Shown here one piece after another: positions 11,707 to 22,469 of a DNA stretch of 64,000 bases. How positions within the stretch are numbered: the stretch's first letter is position 1; each line of letters begins with the position of its first letter. The notes under the pieces are model-generated. The model made no database searches. It saw nothing but the letters and a program-made list of their open reading frames with translations, and had not been told where the DNA came from. The DNA is from Hemileia vastatrix (Eukaryota; Basidiomycota; Pucciniomycetes; Pucciniales; Zaghouaniaceae), in NCBI GenBank assembly GCA_030280995.1, contig JASXTE010000016.1, forward strand, positions 25,009,501-25,073,500. Reading direction: 5' to 3'. The position numbers and the translations under genes are program-made.

Positions 11707-12587
11707 TTAAAGGCATAGTGTGAAAAATATATTAAGACTATGTACAGGGAGAATGGACAGAGGAGGCTCATAAAGAGAAGCGCTAGTGGGATATTCAGTA
11801 TCAGGGTGAAAGCTAATAGGATATGCTTTCCAGTCTTCAGGCATGACAAAGCTACAGGGATAGGTGGGGAATCCAAGAATAGTTGATGAGCTGATTTCTA
11901 TTATTAGTTGACCTATAATTTCTATATGGGTATAGCGAGCTTCAAGTTCAGCATCAGAAAAAGCTGGTGCATTAGAAGAGGATAGAGACATAGCGTCATA
12001 TATAAGACAAAGTCTGGAAAATATTTGCATGGAATGGACAAAGTGTAAAGGAATAGGAACTCATCCGAGGGCGATAGATTCATTGAAGCCTGAAAAGTAG
12101 TCAGTGGGAAAGGGGAGCATAAGTATAATGAAGGATACTTACTTGCTAATAAGTTTTGTGTGCGCGCTGATGGTGAAGTAATAGTAACTGCCTCAGGAGC
12201 AGCTGCAGTGGAGCCTGAGCAGATAGAAGCATTAGAACTTGGAGTGGAAGAAGGTGTAGCGCTAGGCCAAATAGATATTTTGCACCTGGGAAAACTAGGA
12301 AGCAATGATGATTCATAAGGAACATTATTATTAGTGGAAATAGTGGGACTAATGGTGGTAAATATGGGAGCGCTACTAGTAGAGCTAGGTGGAAAGCAAA
12401 TATAACCAGTAGTCTGAGGAGTTTTCTGGTTTAGAGAGATATTGCAAGTTTTGTGGTATCTAATGCAATTGTCACAGGCAGGTCTAAAGGGGGCATACCC
12501 CCAAGGTTTAGAAAATTTACAATGAAAGTTGGGGCACTTACAAAAAAAGCACGCTTGATCTTTGGGAACCGTACGATATTGAGTCAT
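11707..12587 (-). pseudogene. A2 antisense beta gene: Cys-rich protein, two exons
   Basis: Exon 1 is 12587-12143 and exon 2 is 12089-11707. The 53-nt intron (12142-12090) has GTAAGT and TTTTCAG ends, and splicing joins two otherwise separate frames, which supports it. The start is ATG 12587 (MTQYRTVPKDQ). The N-terminal 50 residues form a Cys-rich module: CFFCKC, HCKFSKPWG, then RPACDNCIRYHKTC. The last part resembles the CxxC...C spacing of fungal zinc clusters. A Ser/Thr/Pro-rich linker and a hydrophobic C-terminal domain (CLIYDAMSL...STILGFP) follow. One nonsense codon (TGA, just after the splice, where A1 has TGG for Trp) breaks it. Zinc or nucleic-acid binding is an inference. Confidence 0.72.
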
Positions 12588-13066
12588 GATATTTGGATGA
12601 AAAAGATCTAGGTTATTAGAAGGGCTATTTATAATATAACAATGGAATTATAGAGAAGTCATCAGTTGCACTATGTCTGACTTGAGCACTGGATGGTTTC
12701 TAAGAAGATAGTGAAAATTTTTTCGTCATGATGAAGGACCCAAGGAAAGGAAAATCTTTAGCAGTCGAGGGAAAGTCATATATTGCAAAGATCTGAAGAT
12801 TACAAGAGAGCGCATGCATATACAACGCAGGGGAAGTATTTGATGCTATAGAAAGTAGAAACGATCTCAAGTTGTTACTTTTTCGTTTCATCATCCATAG
12901 GCACTTAGTAGAAGGGTGCGGGGTTAGAAAAAGAATGATATTTTTTTTGAAGGCAACTAATCTTGCAGTTGTAGAATTTTCACAGGAAAATTAAGGGAAA
13001 GTAAAATTACATTTTTTTACAAGGTTATATACAATTTACAGGGAATATATAGAAGGAAGATTTTTA
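12588..13066 (+). other. A2 region between antisense genes, weak sense-strand ORF
   Basis: This stretch separates beta and alpha. A plus-strand frame from 12731 (MKDPRKGK...) is matched by a longer open copy in A1 (16220-16411). It has a stop at about 12796 here. It could be a small gene, an exon or chance. The upstream part (12588-12700) probably holds the promoter of beta. Confidence 0.35.
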
Positions 13067-14032
13067 TTATTCTGTGTCATCAAAGATTGGAACACAGAAA
13101 GCCCAGTCGTAAACAGCCTCTTGCATGTTTTGTTGCAAGGTGGTTATTAGCTGTTTTCGTTTATTATACTTGGCGCAAGTATAAACTGGGACCGCCTCGA
13201 GGAATCCTTCGACGGCAGTTAACATGTTGTTCATACAACGCATGGTAGCATCGTATGGAGCCTAGGCAATTTGCTCTGTAAATTCCCAGTTTTGAGCCAT
13301 GGCGGGCTGTTCTTCAATGACTTCCGGAAATGTTTTGATGGGCCATTTGTCCAGGTTTATGGTATCAAAGACTGGCTGCATAATTGTCCAGTCAGGAGTG
13401 GGTATACAAGGAGTACACTCCAGAAAAGGTTTGGTATGCCAGATGGGATCTTCTTCCAAGGCTGGAAGGAATAGAGGAACGTTAGGAGGCGGAGGCATTT
13501 CAGCATAAGGTGTGCCTGGCGCATTCTAAAAGAGGAAAAAAAGAGAATTTTAGAATTAGAAAAGGAAGAAGTAGGAAAAGAAGACTTACTGTACTCTCCT
13601 CTGAAAAGAGAGATCTTGGGATAAAAGCGAGGCCACTGGGTTTAGGTTTGCGGTAACCAACCTTGGCTCGTTTGTTGCCAGGTGGGGTAGTAGGAGCAGG
13701 TGCTGGGCGCTTGATGGTCATTTGACTTATCATATTAGTTGTGGAAGTGTTAGGTTCCAGGAATGCAACAGTGGGCAGCCCATTGTAACTACACTTATTT
13801 TTGCATTTCTTGCAGTAATTGCATGACTAAAAAAAAGGGGAAAGAAATGAAAGGTTAGTAACAATAAGGATGGAAAGTGAAGATAACTTACAGTAAAGAA
13901 ATTATTGCCATGGAAGGCTTTTGAGAAATGACAGGGAATTATGCCATTCTCAATACAGTGGGTTCATCTTGTCCCACCCATCAGTGTAGTTATGGGCGTT
14001 AATGGTACAGCAGAAGGGGGCTTAGTGCACAC
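13067..14032 (-). pseudogene. A2 antisense alpha gene: three exons, zinc-cluster-like
   Basis: The exons are 14032-13892, 13826-13590 and 13525-13067. The introns are 13891-13827 (65 nt) and 13589-13526 (64 nt), both GTAAG...AG. The start codon corresponds to the A1 ATG but is GTG here. Exon 1 lost a Cys codon to TGA. Exon 2 keeps a CNYCKKCKNKC-type cluster and a basic Pro-rich stretch (RPAPAPTTPPGNKRAK). Exon 3 encodes a conserved C-terminal domain (MAQNWEF..., CMNNMLTAVEGFLEAVP, ending VPIFDDTE) with one internal TAG at about 13262, where A1 has a Cys codon. I do not recognise the family. The Cys pattern and basic tract suggest nucleic-acid binding. Confidence 0.72.
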
Positions 14033-14200
14033 AAACTGTCAAATTGCTTTGACAACTTTGGCGGTATTTTCAGTGTTAGGATTAGTTTTTCCAGTATTCA
14101 TTGAAAGATATAAAGGAAAATAAGATAAGAAGATAGAAGATGGAGGAAGGAAACGCTGCAAGATGAAGGTATTTATGGGCTCCTGGGGACAGTCGCTAGT

Positions 14201-14210
14201 AGAGGAAGGA
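14201..14210 (+). promoter_or_regulatory. A2 polypurine tract
   Basis: AGAGGAAGGA lies directly before the 3' LTR. The same position in A1 reads AGAGGGAGGA (17751-17760). It would prime plus-strand DNA synthesis. Confidence 0.8.
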
Positions 14211-15424
14211 TGTGGTACGTGCCTTGCAGGTAGCATAATTTTAGACCAATCAGCGCACGTAGTCCAGGAAGGACAAAGGGAGTTAGCGCAGTATTTAGTG
14301 CTAAAATATAATATGTATTTGTGTGTTTCAAAGAACAAAGAAAATGGAAGCGGAGACAAGGATTAAGGGTCAGTGCGCTCAGATTTTTCACCAATATGTG
14401 CCGCACAATGGGGAATTGTGTGTTATCGATTTAGGACTGTAAAGCGCTAAAAAATATGGATTTGGACTTTCCAATAACTATGTGTTACAAATTAAGGAAG
14501 GAGTTATGTCTTAAGGACAACTCAAGTGCATAGTATACTGCTCAGCGGCTAGTTGGGTAAACTTACTGAAACAGGTAATAAAGGAGGCTAACTAGTTAAG
14601 TGAATCATCAGAACTATGAACTTAGTATTAAAGAAAGGAGAGTGGGGACTCAATCACAAAACTACACAAGAGTCAAGGCAACTAGTATAAGAGTTAGAAT
14701 GGGTCAAACCTGAAAGTAGCGCTGAAACATAACAAAGGTATAGTCAAAAGCGCATATGTGGAGTATGAGTAAAACAAGTTAATACTAGTGTTAGTAATCA
14801 TAGGGTATGTTTTAGGTTCTGTAAATGCAACAAGAAGTGTACGTAGTTGACTAATATATTAGTTATTGTTTTACTAATGTGGTTCTAGAGCCAGCGCTGG
14901 AGATCCACTAGGGAGCTGTGTCTTGAGTACTGGAAAAATATAAAAGGAGGACTATTTGATAGAGATAGGAGAGTCTTTTTGTAAGTAGAATATAAGAGGA
15001 ATAGAATAATTGAATTAGAGATATTTTTTGAGTTTTTTGTCATTCCTGCGTCTGTGTGTATATTTCATATAGTATAGTGAAAAGAGCGCAACATAGAAAT
15101 AATATATAGATTTAGCAGGATTGACTATTATTAGAGTTAGTTTATTGCTATAATAAGGCATATTCAAAGACAGAACTTCAAGAGGGAGTAGCTGTGGATA
15201 TAAGTGATTGTTAAGAATAGAAATATCCAGATAGTAATACTTGTTTTTCCTGATCTCTAAAACTCATCTCTAAACTTATAGATTTTCTAATCAAATATTA
15301 GTGTTACACATTATTTGGCTGTCTTTAAAAATAAGAGTGGAATGCACTTCTTTTTAGAAATTGTAGAGGAGAACCAACCCATCTTGCATTGTGTCTACTG
15401 CTTAGTACTTTAGAAAATTCTACA
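14211..15424 (+). repeat. A2 3' LTR (1214 bp)
   Basis: It starts TGTGGTACGTG and ends TCTACA, followed by the target copy GCGA. It carries the single unit of the segment duplicated in the 5' LTR. Alignment by eye shows many point differences from the 5' LTR, so the insertion is old. Confidence 0.9.
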
Positions 15425-15428
15425 GCGA

Positions 15429-16077
15429 GCTCCAAGTTCAGCTTCAGAAAAAGCTGGTGCGTTATAATAGGATAGAGACATAGCATCATATATAAGACAA
15501 AGTCTGTAAAACATTTGCATGGAATGAACAAAGGGTAAATGAATAGGAACCCATCCCAGGGAGATGGATTCATTGAATCCTGACAAGGAGTCAGTGGGCA
15601 AGGATAACGTATGTATAATGAAGGATACTTACTTTCTAATAAGTTTTGGGGACACCCTGATGGCAAAGTAATGGTAACTGTGTCAGGAGAAGCTGTAGTG
15701 GAGCATGAGCACATAGAAGTATTAGAGCTCGGAGTGGAAGAAGGTGTAGCGCTTGGCTGTATAAAAATTTTGCTCCTGGGAAAACTAGGAAGCAATGGTG
15801 ATTCTTAATAAACATTATTATTAGTGGAAATAGTGGGACTAATTGTGGTAACTATGGGAGCGCTACCAGTAGAGCTAGGTGGAAAGCAAATATAACCAGT
15901 AGGCTGAGGAGTATTCTGGTTTAGAGAGATATTGCAAGTTTTGTGGTATCTAAAGCAATTGTCACAGGAAGGTCTAAAGGAGGCATACCCCCAAGGTTTA
16001 GAAAATGTACAATGAAAGTTGTGGCTTTTACAAAACAAGCACACTTGATCTTTGGGAACAGTATAGTATTGAGTCAT
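15429..16077 (-). pseudogene. A1 antisense beta gene, N-terminal piece
   Basis: Exon 1 is 16077-15633, the intron 15632-15580 (53 nt, GTAAGT...CAG), and exon 2 runs from 15579 to the A2 junction. The start is ATG 16077 (MTQYYTVPKDQ). The Cys module is CLFCKS, HCTFSKPWG, SCDNCFRYHKTC. A TAA at 15805 replaces a codon that is open in A2 and is the only stop before the junction. Exon 2 keeps the Trp codon (SLGWVPI) that is a stop in A2, so the two copies together show that the spliced frame was once coding. The C-terminal piece is at 2716-2934. Confidence 0.72.
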
Positions 16078-16582
16078 GATATTTGGATGAAGGAGATCTA
16101 GGATATTAGTTGAGCTGTTTATAAGATAAAAATAGCATTATAGATGAGTTACCAGTTGGGCCATGTATGGCTTGAGCGCTGGATGGTTTCTAAGAAGAAA
16201 GTGAAAGATTTTTGTCATAATGAAGGACCCAAGGAAAGGCAAATATGTCGCAGTCAAGGGAAAGTCATATATTGTGAAGATCATAAGATTTCAAAAGAGA
16301 GCATTCATATATGATGCAGGGGAAGTATTTGCTGCTATAAAAAGTAGCGACAACCTTAAGTTGTTATTTTTTATTATTATTGTTGTTGTTTTATTTTTCA
16401 TAGGCACTTAATAGAAGGGTGTGCTGCTTAGAAAAAGGATAATATTTTCTTGGGGGCAACTCATCTCGCAGTGGCAGAATTCTCAAAGGAAATTCAAGTA
16501 AAAATAAAAATAAATATATTACATTTTTTTACAAGGCTATATACACATTACAAGGAATAAATACAAAAGAAGATTTTTTTTT
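16078..16582 (+). other. A1 region between antisense genes with small sense-strand ORF
   Basis: A plus-strand frame at 16220-16411 (63 residues, MKDPRKGKYVAVKGKS...) ends in a run of hydrophobic residues and has a decayed homologue in A2 at 12731. The hydrophobic end comes from a T-rich tract closing with TTCATAG, which looks like an intron 3' end, so the true product may differ. Whether it is expressed is unknown. Confidence 0.35.
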
Positions 16583-17541
16583 TTAGTATTCTGCTTCATC
16601 AAGGATAGGGAGGCAGAAAGCCGAGTTGTTGACAGCCTCTTGCATGTTTTTTGCAAGGTGGTTAATAGCTGTTTTTTTTATTATACTTGGCGCTAGTATA
16701 AGCCGGGACCGCCTTGAGGAATTCTTTGATGGCAGTTAGCATGTTGTTCATACAACACATAATTTTATTGTATGAAGTGCAGGCAATTTTATCTGCAAAT
16801 TCCCAGTTTTGAGCCATGGAGGGCTCCTCATCATTGACATCCAAGAAAGTTTTGGTGGGCCATTTGTCAAGGATGATGGCATCAAAGACCGGATGCATTG
16901 TTGTCCAGTAAGTTGAGGGTATACAAGGAGTACACTCTGGATTAAGTTCAGTATCTCAGATGGGATCTTCTTTCAAGGCAGGAAGGAATAAAGGGATGTT
17001 AGGAGGTGGAGGCGTTTCAGCGTAAGGTGTGCCTGGCGCATTCTAAAAGAAAAAAAAAGAAAAATGTTAGCATAAGAAGAGAGAAAAAAAAAACTTACTG
17101 TGCTCTCCTCTGATAAGAGAGATCTTGAGACAGAAGCGACGCTACTGGGTGTAGGTTTGCGGCAACCAACCTTGGCTTGTTTGTTTCCAGGTGGGGTGGT
17201 AGGAGCAAGTGCTGGGCGATTGATGGTCATTTGACTCATCATACTGCTTGTAGATGCATTGGGGTCCAGGTGAACAACAGTGAGTGGCCCATTGTAACTA
17301 TACTTCTTTTTGTGTTTCTTGCAGTAATCACATGACTGCATAAGGAAGAAATGAAAAGTTAGTTATAATAAAGAAGGAAAGGAAAGTGAAGATAACTTAC
17401 ACTAAAAAAATTATTGCCACAGCAGGCTTTTGAGAAATTACATGGAGTTATGACTTTCTTGATGCAGCAGGTGCATCTTGTCCCACCCATCAGTGTAGTT
17501 ATTGGCCTTGCTAGGGGAGCAGAAGGGGGCTGAGTACGCAT
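16583..17541 (-). pseudogene. A1 antisense alpha gene: three exons, zinc-cluster-like
   Basis: Exon 1 is 17541-17401 (ATG, MRTQPPSAPLARP), with intron 17400-17336 (65 nt). Exon 2 is 17335-17099, with intron 17098-17043 (56 nt). Exon 3 is 17042-16583. Both introns have GTAAGT donors and AG acceptors and keep the frame. Exon 1 ends with RCTCCIKKVITPCNFSKACC. Exon 2 starts SCDYCKKHKKKYSYNG, so the Cys module spans the first splice. The second cluster has Tyr where A2 has Cys (KCSYNG). Exon 3 holds the MAQNWEF...CMNNMLTA domain. A TGA at about 16957 and a frameshift in the A-rich end near 16675 break it. Its order before beta is the same as in B. Confidence 0.75.
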
Positions 17542-17750
17542 GAACTGTCAAATTGTGTCCATGACGTTGGAGGTATTTTCAGTGTTAGGAGGGGTTCTTC
17601 TAGTAGTCATTGAAAGATATATAAAAAATAAATAAATAATAAGAGGGAAAAGAAGATGATTATAATAAATAGGAGAAGAAGATAGAAGATGGAGGAAGAA
17701 AATGCTGCGAGATGCAGGGTACTTATAGGCTCCTGGGAACAGTTGCGAGT

Positions 17751-17760
17751 AGAGGGAGGA
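17751..17760 (+). promoter_or_regulatory. A1 polypurine tract
   Basis: AGAGGGAGGA lies just before the 3' LTR start. It is equivalent to 14201-14210 in A2. Confidence 0.78.
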
Positions 17761-17808
17761 TTTGGTACAGGCCTCGCAGGAAGCGTGGTTTTAGACTAAT
17801 GAACATGC

Positions 17809-18901
17809 TGTAGACAATCCTATAGTACTAGCTATAGGCCTTGACCAAGGGAGTTGGAGAAAACCCAGAGAGAAAATCCCCTGTCCTTTTAGAAAAATAG
17901 AGTGAGATTTACTTGCTAAAGTAAGTTGGTTCCTGTTTTGCTAAAGCCCCCTTTCCAACACACTTGACTGCTTCATGAGACAAGAAAGTAGTCACCAGAT
18001 AGACTACCAGACCAAAGAACTGAAATGTAGACCAATGTCCACACCAGAGACAGCAAAGATACTTGATGTAGGCTGCAAATCCACACCAGAGACAGCAATA
18101 ATACTTGCTATAGCTTGCAAGACTATAACAGAGAAAACAGTTGCCAAAGTTAAGTTAAATGAAGAACTCACTTGCAACAATCAAAGCCAAATTGTGGCCA
18201 GAAACAGTGAAAACTGAGTGAGGAACAAGGATATTGCCTCCGGATGGTTGTATGATAATTAAAGTTGCCCCAAACTGTCTATTCACTATGTAAACTCAGA
18301 CCACTATCTAAGAGCCCATTCACACCCACAAATCTGTTGCCTGTACCCGCCAAATTGAATAAAAAACCCTCCAGAAGTGCTCCCCAACCTTCTAAAACAG
18401 AGGTGGGCAGGATGCCTGACGTCAGAGGTGCCGCCTGAAACGGCCCGGCCTCCCTGAAGCCAGAAAACCAATAAAAACAACTAATCTACTTAGAAAAATT
18501 ATCTACAACTACTAAAACCTTTAAAACGCGGAATTTTACTATAACAACATTGTGACATGAAATATAGAGAAAAATTAGCCCTATCCAATGGTACTAAGCA
18601 CTTAAGCCTAAGAGTTAAGGTTAGCCCGTAAAACACAAAAAACAATATTAAACAGCTATCTTTTATAAATGAAAAATGAGGAATTGAACCCTTAAGACTT
18701 AGAATATGAAAAATTTCTTCCAGACATTAAATATAAAGAAAAACCGGGGCCATCCAATAATAGTACCCACATACCGGCAGACTCAATATCCACGGAATAA
18801 AACCAGAAAAATACCCAATTCCTTAACAGATGTCAATTAAGACATGCACAAACAGTGCCAAATCACACAACAAAGGCCCCTTCCAATGTTGGAAGACGAC
18901 A
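17809..18901 (-). repeat. Solo LTR of the B family (1093 bp)
   Basis: It reads TGTAGACAATCC at 17809 and ends GAAGACGACA at 18901. It has the same length as the B 5' LTR (31928-33020) and aligns with it throughout. It is flanked by ATGC (17805-17808) and GCGC (18902-18905), consistent with a 4-bp target duplication of GCGC after two transitions. It is left by LTR-LTR recombination of a full element. It carries a decayed copy of the GC-rich patch at 18401-18454. Confidence 0.88.
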
Positions 18902-19996
18902 GCGCGTAGTCCAGGAAGAACAGAAGGAGAGTTAGCGCCGTAGATAGTATTAAAATATAATATGTATTTGTGTGTTTCAAGAAAGGGAAATAGAAGAACC
19001 AAAAAAAAGGATATATGGTCTGTGCGCTTGGACTTTGCAGCGGGATGTGCCGCACAATGGGGAATTGTGTGTTATTAATTTAGGACCATAAGTGCTAAAA
19101 AATATGGATTTGGGTTTCCAATAATTGTGTGTTACGCATTAAGGAATGAGTTATGGCTTAAGGAAGACTCAAGTGCATAATATACTGCACTGTGGCAAGT
19201 GCTATAATTATTGAGACAAGTAACGTAAGTTTCAGAGTCTAATTAGTCAAGTAAATTACCAGGACTATCGACTAGTAATGAGGCGAGGAGCATGGGGACT
19301 CGATCACAAAAAAAACTACTCAAAAGTCAAGGCAACTAGGATCAACGTTAGAATGGGCCAAACCTGGAAGTAACACTGAAACATAACTAAGGTATAGTCA
19401 AGAGCGCCTATATGGAGTATGAGTGAAACAAGTTAAAAACTAGTGTTAGTAAGCATAGGGTGCAATTAGGTGCTGTAGTTTCTACAAGAAATGTACATAG
19501 TTTACTAATAGAATTGTTATTGTTTTACTAATGTGGCGCTAGAGCCAGCGCCAGAGATTCACTAAGGAACTGTGTCTTGAGCGCTGGAAAAATATAAAAA
19601 AGGAGGACTATACAATAAAAGAAGTACATTGAGTAGGAAAAAATAATAACAATTGACAAATAATTAGTTAATATACGATGTAGACAATCCTATAGTACTA
19701 GCTATAGGCCTTGACCAAGGGAGTTGGAGAAAAAATATAAAGAATAACCCCTGTCCCTTTAGAAAAACAAGTTAGATTTACCTGTTGCAGCAAATTGGAG
19801 ATCTGTTTTCTAGACCCTCTAATTAAACACACTTGACCCCTTTAAAAGTGAAGATAATAGTCCCAGACAGACTACCAGAAGGAGTTGAAATGAACAGTAA
19901 TATATGCCAACAAAAACAAGCCAATGAGAAAGTGAGGAACAGAGAGGCGATGAGTAAAGAGATAAGATTCTTCCCTAAAAATCTTCCCACACATGC

Positions 19997-21070
19997 TGTA
20001 GACAATCCTATAGTACTAGCTATAGGCCTTGACAAAGGGAGTTGGAGAAAAAACAGAGGGAAAATCCCCTGTCCCTTTAGAAAAATAGAGTGAGATTTAC
20101 TTGCTAAAGTATGTTGGTTCCTGTTTTGCTAAAGCTCCTGTTTAACACACTTGACTGCTTGATGAGCCAAGAAATTAGTCACCAGATAGACTACCAGACC
20201 AAAGAACTGAAATGTAGAACAAAGTCCACACCAGAGACAGCAAAAATACTTGATGTAGGCTGCAAATACACACCAGAGACAGCAATAATTCCTTCTATAG
20301 CTTGCAATACTATAACAGAGAAAACAGTTTCCAAAGTTAAGTTAAATGAAGAACTCACTTGCAACAAACACAGCCAATTGTGGCCAGAAAACAGTGAAAA
20401 CTGAGTGAGGAACAATGAGATCACCTCCGGATGGTTGTATGATGATTAAAGTTGCCCCAAACTGTCTTATTCACTATTTACACACAGACCACTAACTAAG
20501 AGCCCATGCGCATTCACCAATCTGGCGCCTGTACCCGCCAAATTTCATAAAAAACCCTTCCGAAGTGCTCCCCAACCTCCTAAAACAGAGGTGGGCGGGC
20601 CGCCCGAAGCGGCCCGGCCTCCCTGAAGCCAGAAAACCAACAAAAACAACTAATCTACTTAGAAAAATTAGCTACAACTACTAAAACCTTTAAAACACTG
20701 AATTTCACTGTAACAACTTTGAGACATGAAATATAGAGAAAAATTAGCTCTATCCAATGGTACTAAGCACTTAACCCTAAGACTTAAGGTTAGCCCGTAA
20801 AACACAAAAAACAATCTTAAACAGCAATCTTTTATAAATGAAAAATGAGGAAATGACCCCTTAAAACTCAGAATATGAAAAATCTCTTCAAGACATAAAA
20901 TATAGAGAAAAACCAGGGATATCAAATGATAGTACCCAAATAACCGCAGACCCAATGTCTGGGGAATAAAACAAGAAAAATACCCAATCCCTTAACAGAT
21001 GTCAATTAAGACATGCACAAACAGTGTCAAATCACACAACAAAGGCCCCTGCCAATGTTGGAAGACCACA
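19997..21070 (-). repeat. B 3' LTR (1074 bp)
   Basis: On the plus strand it reads TGTAGACAATCC...GAAGACCACA. It is 19 bp shorter than the 5' LTR, mostly from loss of about 20 bp within the GC-rich patch (20589-20624). In the sense direction it is preceded by a purine-rich GGAGGGATGA (21080-21071), the polypurine tract. Confidence 0.9.
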
Positions 21071-21196
21071 TCATCCCTCCAATTGAGAATGTTTGCATTC
21101 TTTCTTCACCCAACCACCATGTTTAACCTTCTTCCCAAATCTGCCTCTGAAATGGGTTCCTGCTAATACTGCATTGACAATAATTTAATCTGAACC

Positions 21197-21758
21197 ATGA
21201 CAACACCTGTCCATCCATACAGAACATCCTGCAATGTATGCCAATCTAGAAAGAAGACCTGCCACAGACCTGGTCCACTTTCTTCTGCAACAGATTCACC
21301 TCCACCTCAACCTGGGCCATCTTCTGCCAGCACAAAAAGGTCTAGGCCATCCATCCTGATACCCAGATTAATCAAAAAGCTTCACTCTTCCCAGTAGAGT
21401 GTCACAACCCAGAAAACAACTAGTTCCACCATCCCTGGTCCATCTGATGGTGAGAACATTCTTTTCTTCCTTCAACTTTAAAACTGATGACTTCTCAGTT
21501 CCTCCATCTTCTGATAGTGATGATAACAATGTAGGATCCATTGCACCACCAACACCAAGGCACTTGCCCACTATCAAGGCCAAGTTCCAACAACACACAT
21601 CTCAACACAAACAACTTCTGCTTCACTACTTCCAATCCACTCCTGCTAGAGATCCACAGGACATTGAGAACAGAAGACACCTCATTCACCAGTTCAAGGC
21701 TAATTCTGAACACTTTATTTCATCTCTTGATTCCCTCTGTAATTCCACTAGTACTTGA
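21197..21758 (+). pseudogene. B antisense gene 1 (alpha position): small Cys-rich protein
   Basis: It starts at ATG 21197 (MTTPVHPYRTSCNVCQSRKK). CNVCQSRKKTC is a C-x2-C-x6-C cluster like half of a fungal Zn2Cys6 domain. It is followed by a Ser/Pro-rich, basic tract (KRSRPSILIPRLIKK). A stop at 21395 and a frame change near 21440 lead to a second frame (to 21758), with an acidic stretch and a helical Gln/His-rich end (FQQHTSQHKQLLLHYFQS). This could be two exons of one gene or a broken gene; I see no clear splice pair. It lies nearest the 3' LTR, as alpha does in A. Its function is unknown. Confidence 0.6.
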
Positions 21759-21814
21759 GTTTGATTCAGAAAAGAGAAATTGACCACACCCTCTATAGGA
21801 TGTAACCGCAAACA

Positions 21815-22330
21815 ACCCTCAGTTTTAAGTTTTGGGGGACTATCCTCATTTTATAGTCTTGGAGGACTCAAAAACCCTCAGTTTAAAGTCTTGGGGGACT
21901 CAAAAACCTAAATCATAAACCCAGAACCAGAGATCAACCACATTAAGACACAGAGAAAAAACTAACATTCTGGGGTAATTGTAAATAGAGCAGCCAGCCC
22001 ATCAATTACCCCCAAACTTGCCTTTGCTAAATTCGGAGGCTCCCCCTGTGGATACCCTCCACCAATCTTTCAAAACAACTCCAACACAAAAACTTTTCCC
22101 TCAGTTTATAGTCTTGGGGGACTTACAACCCTCAGTTTAAAGTCTTGGGGGACTAACACAGTGTTCAGTTTAAAGTATTGACGGACTAGTCTTGATAAAA
22201 TCTTGAAACCAGCCAGTTTAAAGTCTTGGATGACTTCATACCATAGCTTTTTCAGTTTAGAGTCTTGATGGATTGATCTTAATACCATAGATTTTTCAGT
22301 TTAGAGTCTTGATGGACTGGCCGAATTTTG
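21815..22330 (+). repeat. Array of about nine AGTTTAAAGTCTTGGGGGACT units and a hairpin
   Basis: Copies lie at about 21820, 21853, 21877, 22101, 22133, 22165, 22211, 22252 and 22297, with small changes. Each contains a short AGTC...GACT inverted repeat. Related copies are at about 24740 and 25008 in B, and in reverse at about 60690 and 61488 in D. A stem-loop of the conserved type sits at 21972-22012. The array lies between antisense genes 1 and 2, where a terminator and a promoter would be expected. Confidence 0.75.
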
Positions 22331-22469
22331 CATAAAATAGACGCAGCCAATTTCATGCAGAACACCTCTACAGCCAACCTGCTGAACTATCACCTTCACT
22401 TCATCATCTACCTATCACTGACAAAAATCTCCTCCTATCCCTTTTCATCATCTTTTCTCACCAAAGATC

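Larger units (their letters stand above)
2935..15424 (+). mobile_element. A2: complete but decayed Ty3/gypsy element nested in A1
   Basis: The order is 5' LTR 2935-4396, primer site at 4399, gag, protease, RT, RNase H, integrase, two antisense genes, polypurine tract, then 3' LTR 14211-15424. It is flanked by GCAA (2931-2934) and GCGA (15425-15428), a 4-bp target duplication with one G-to-A change. The LTRs run TG...TCTACA, with the 5' copy ending TCTACC. Stops and frameshifts occur in gag, protease, RT, RNase H and integrase. A separate 622-bp insert sits in gag. The long post-pol part (about 3 kb) is unusual and is explained by the antisense genes. Confidence 0.9.
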
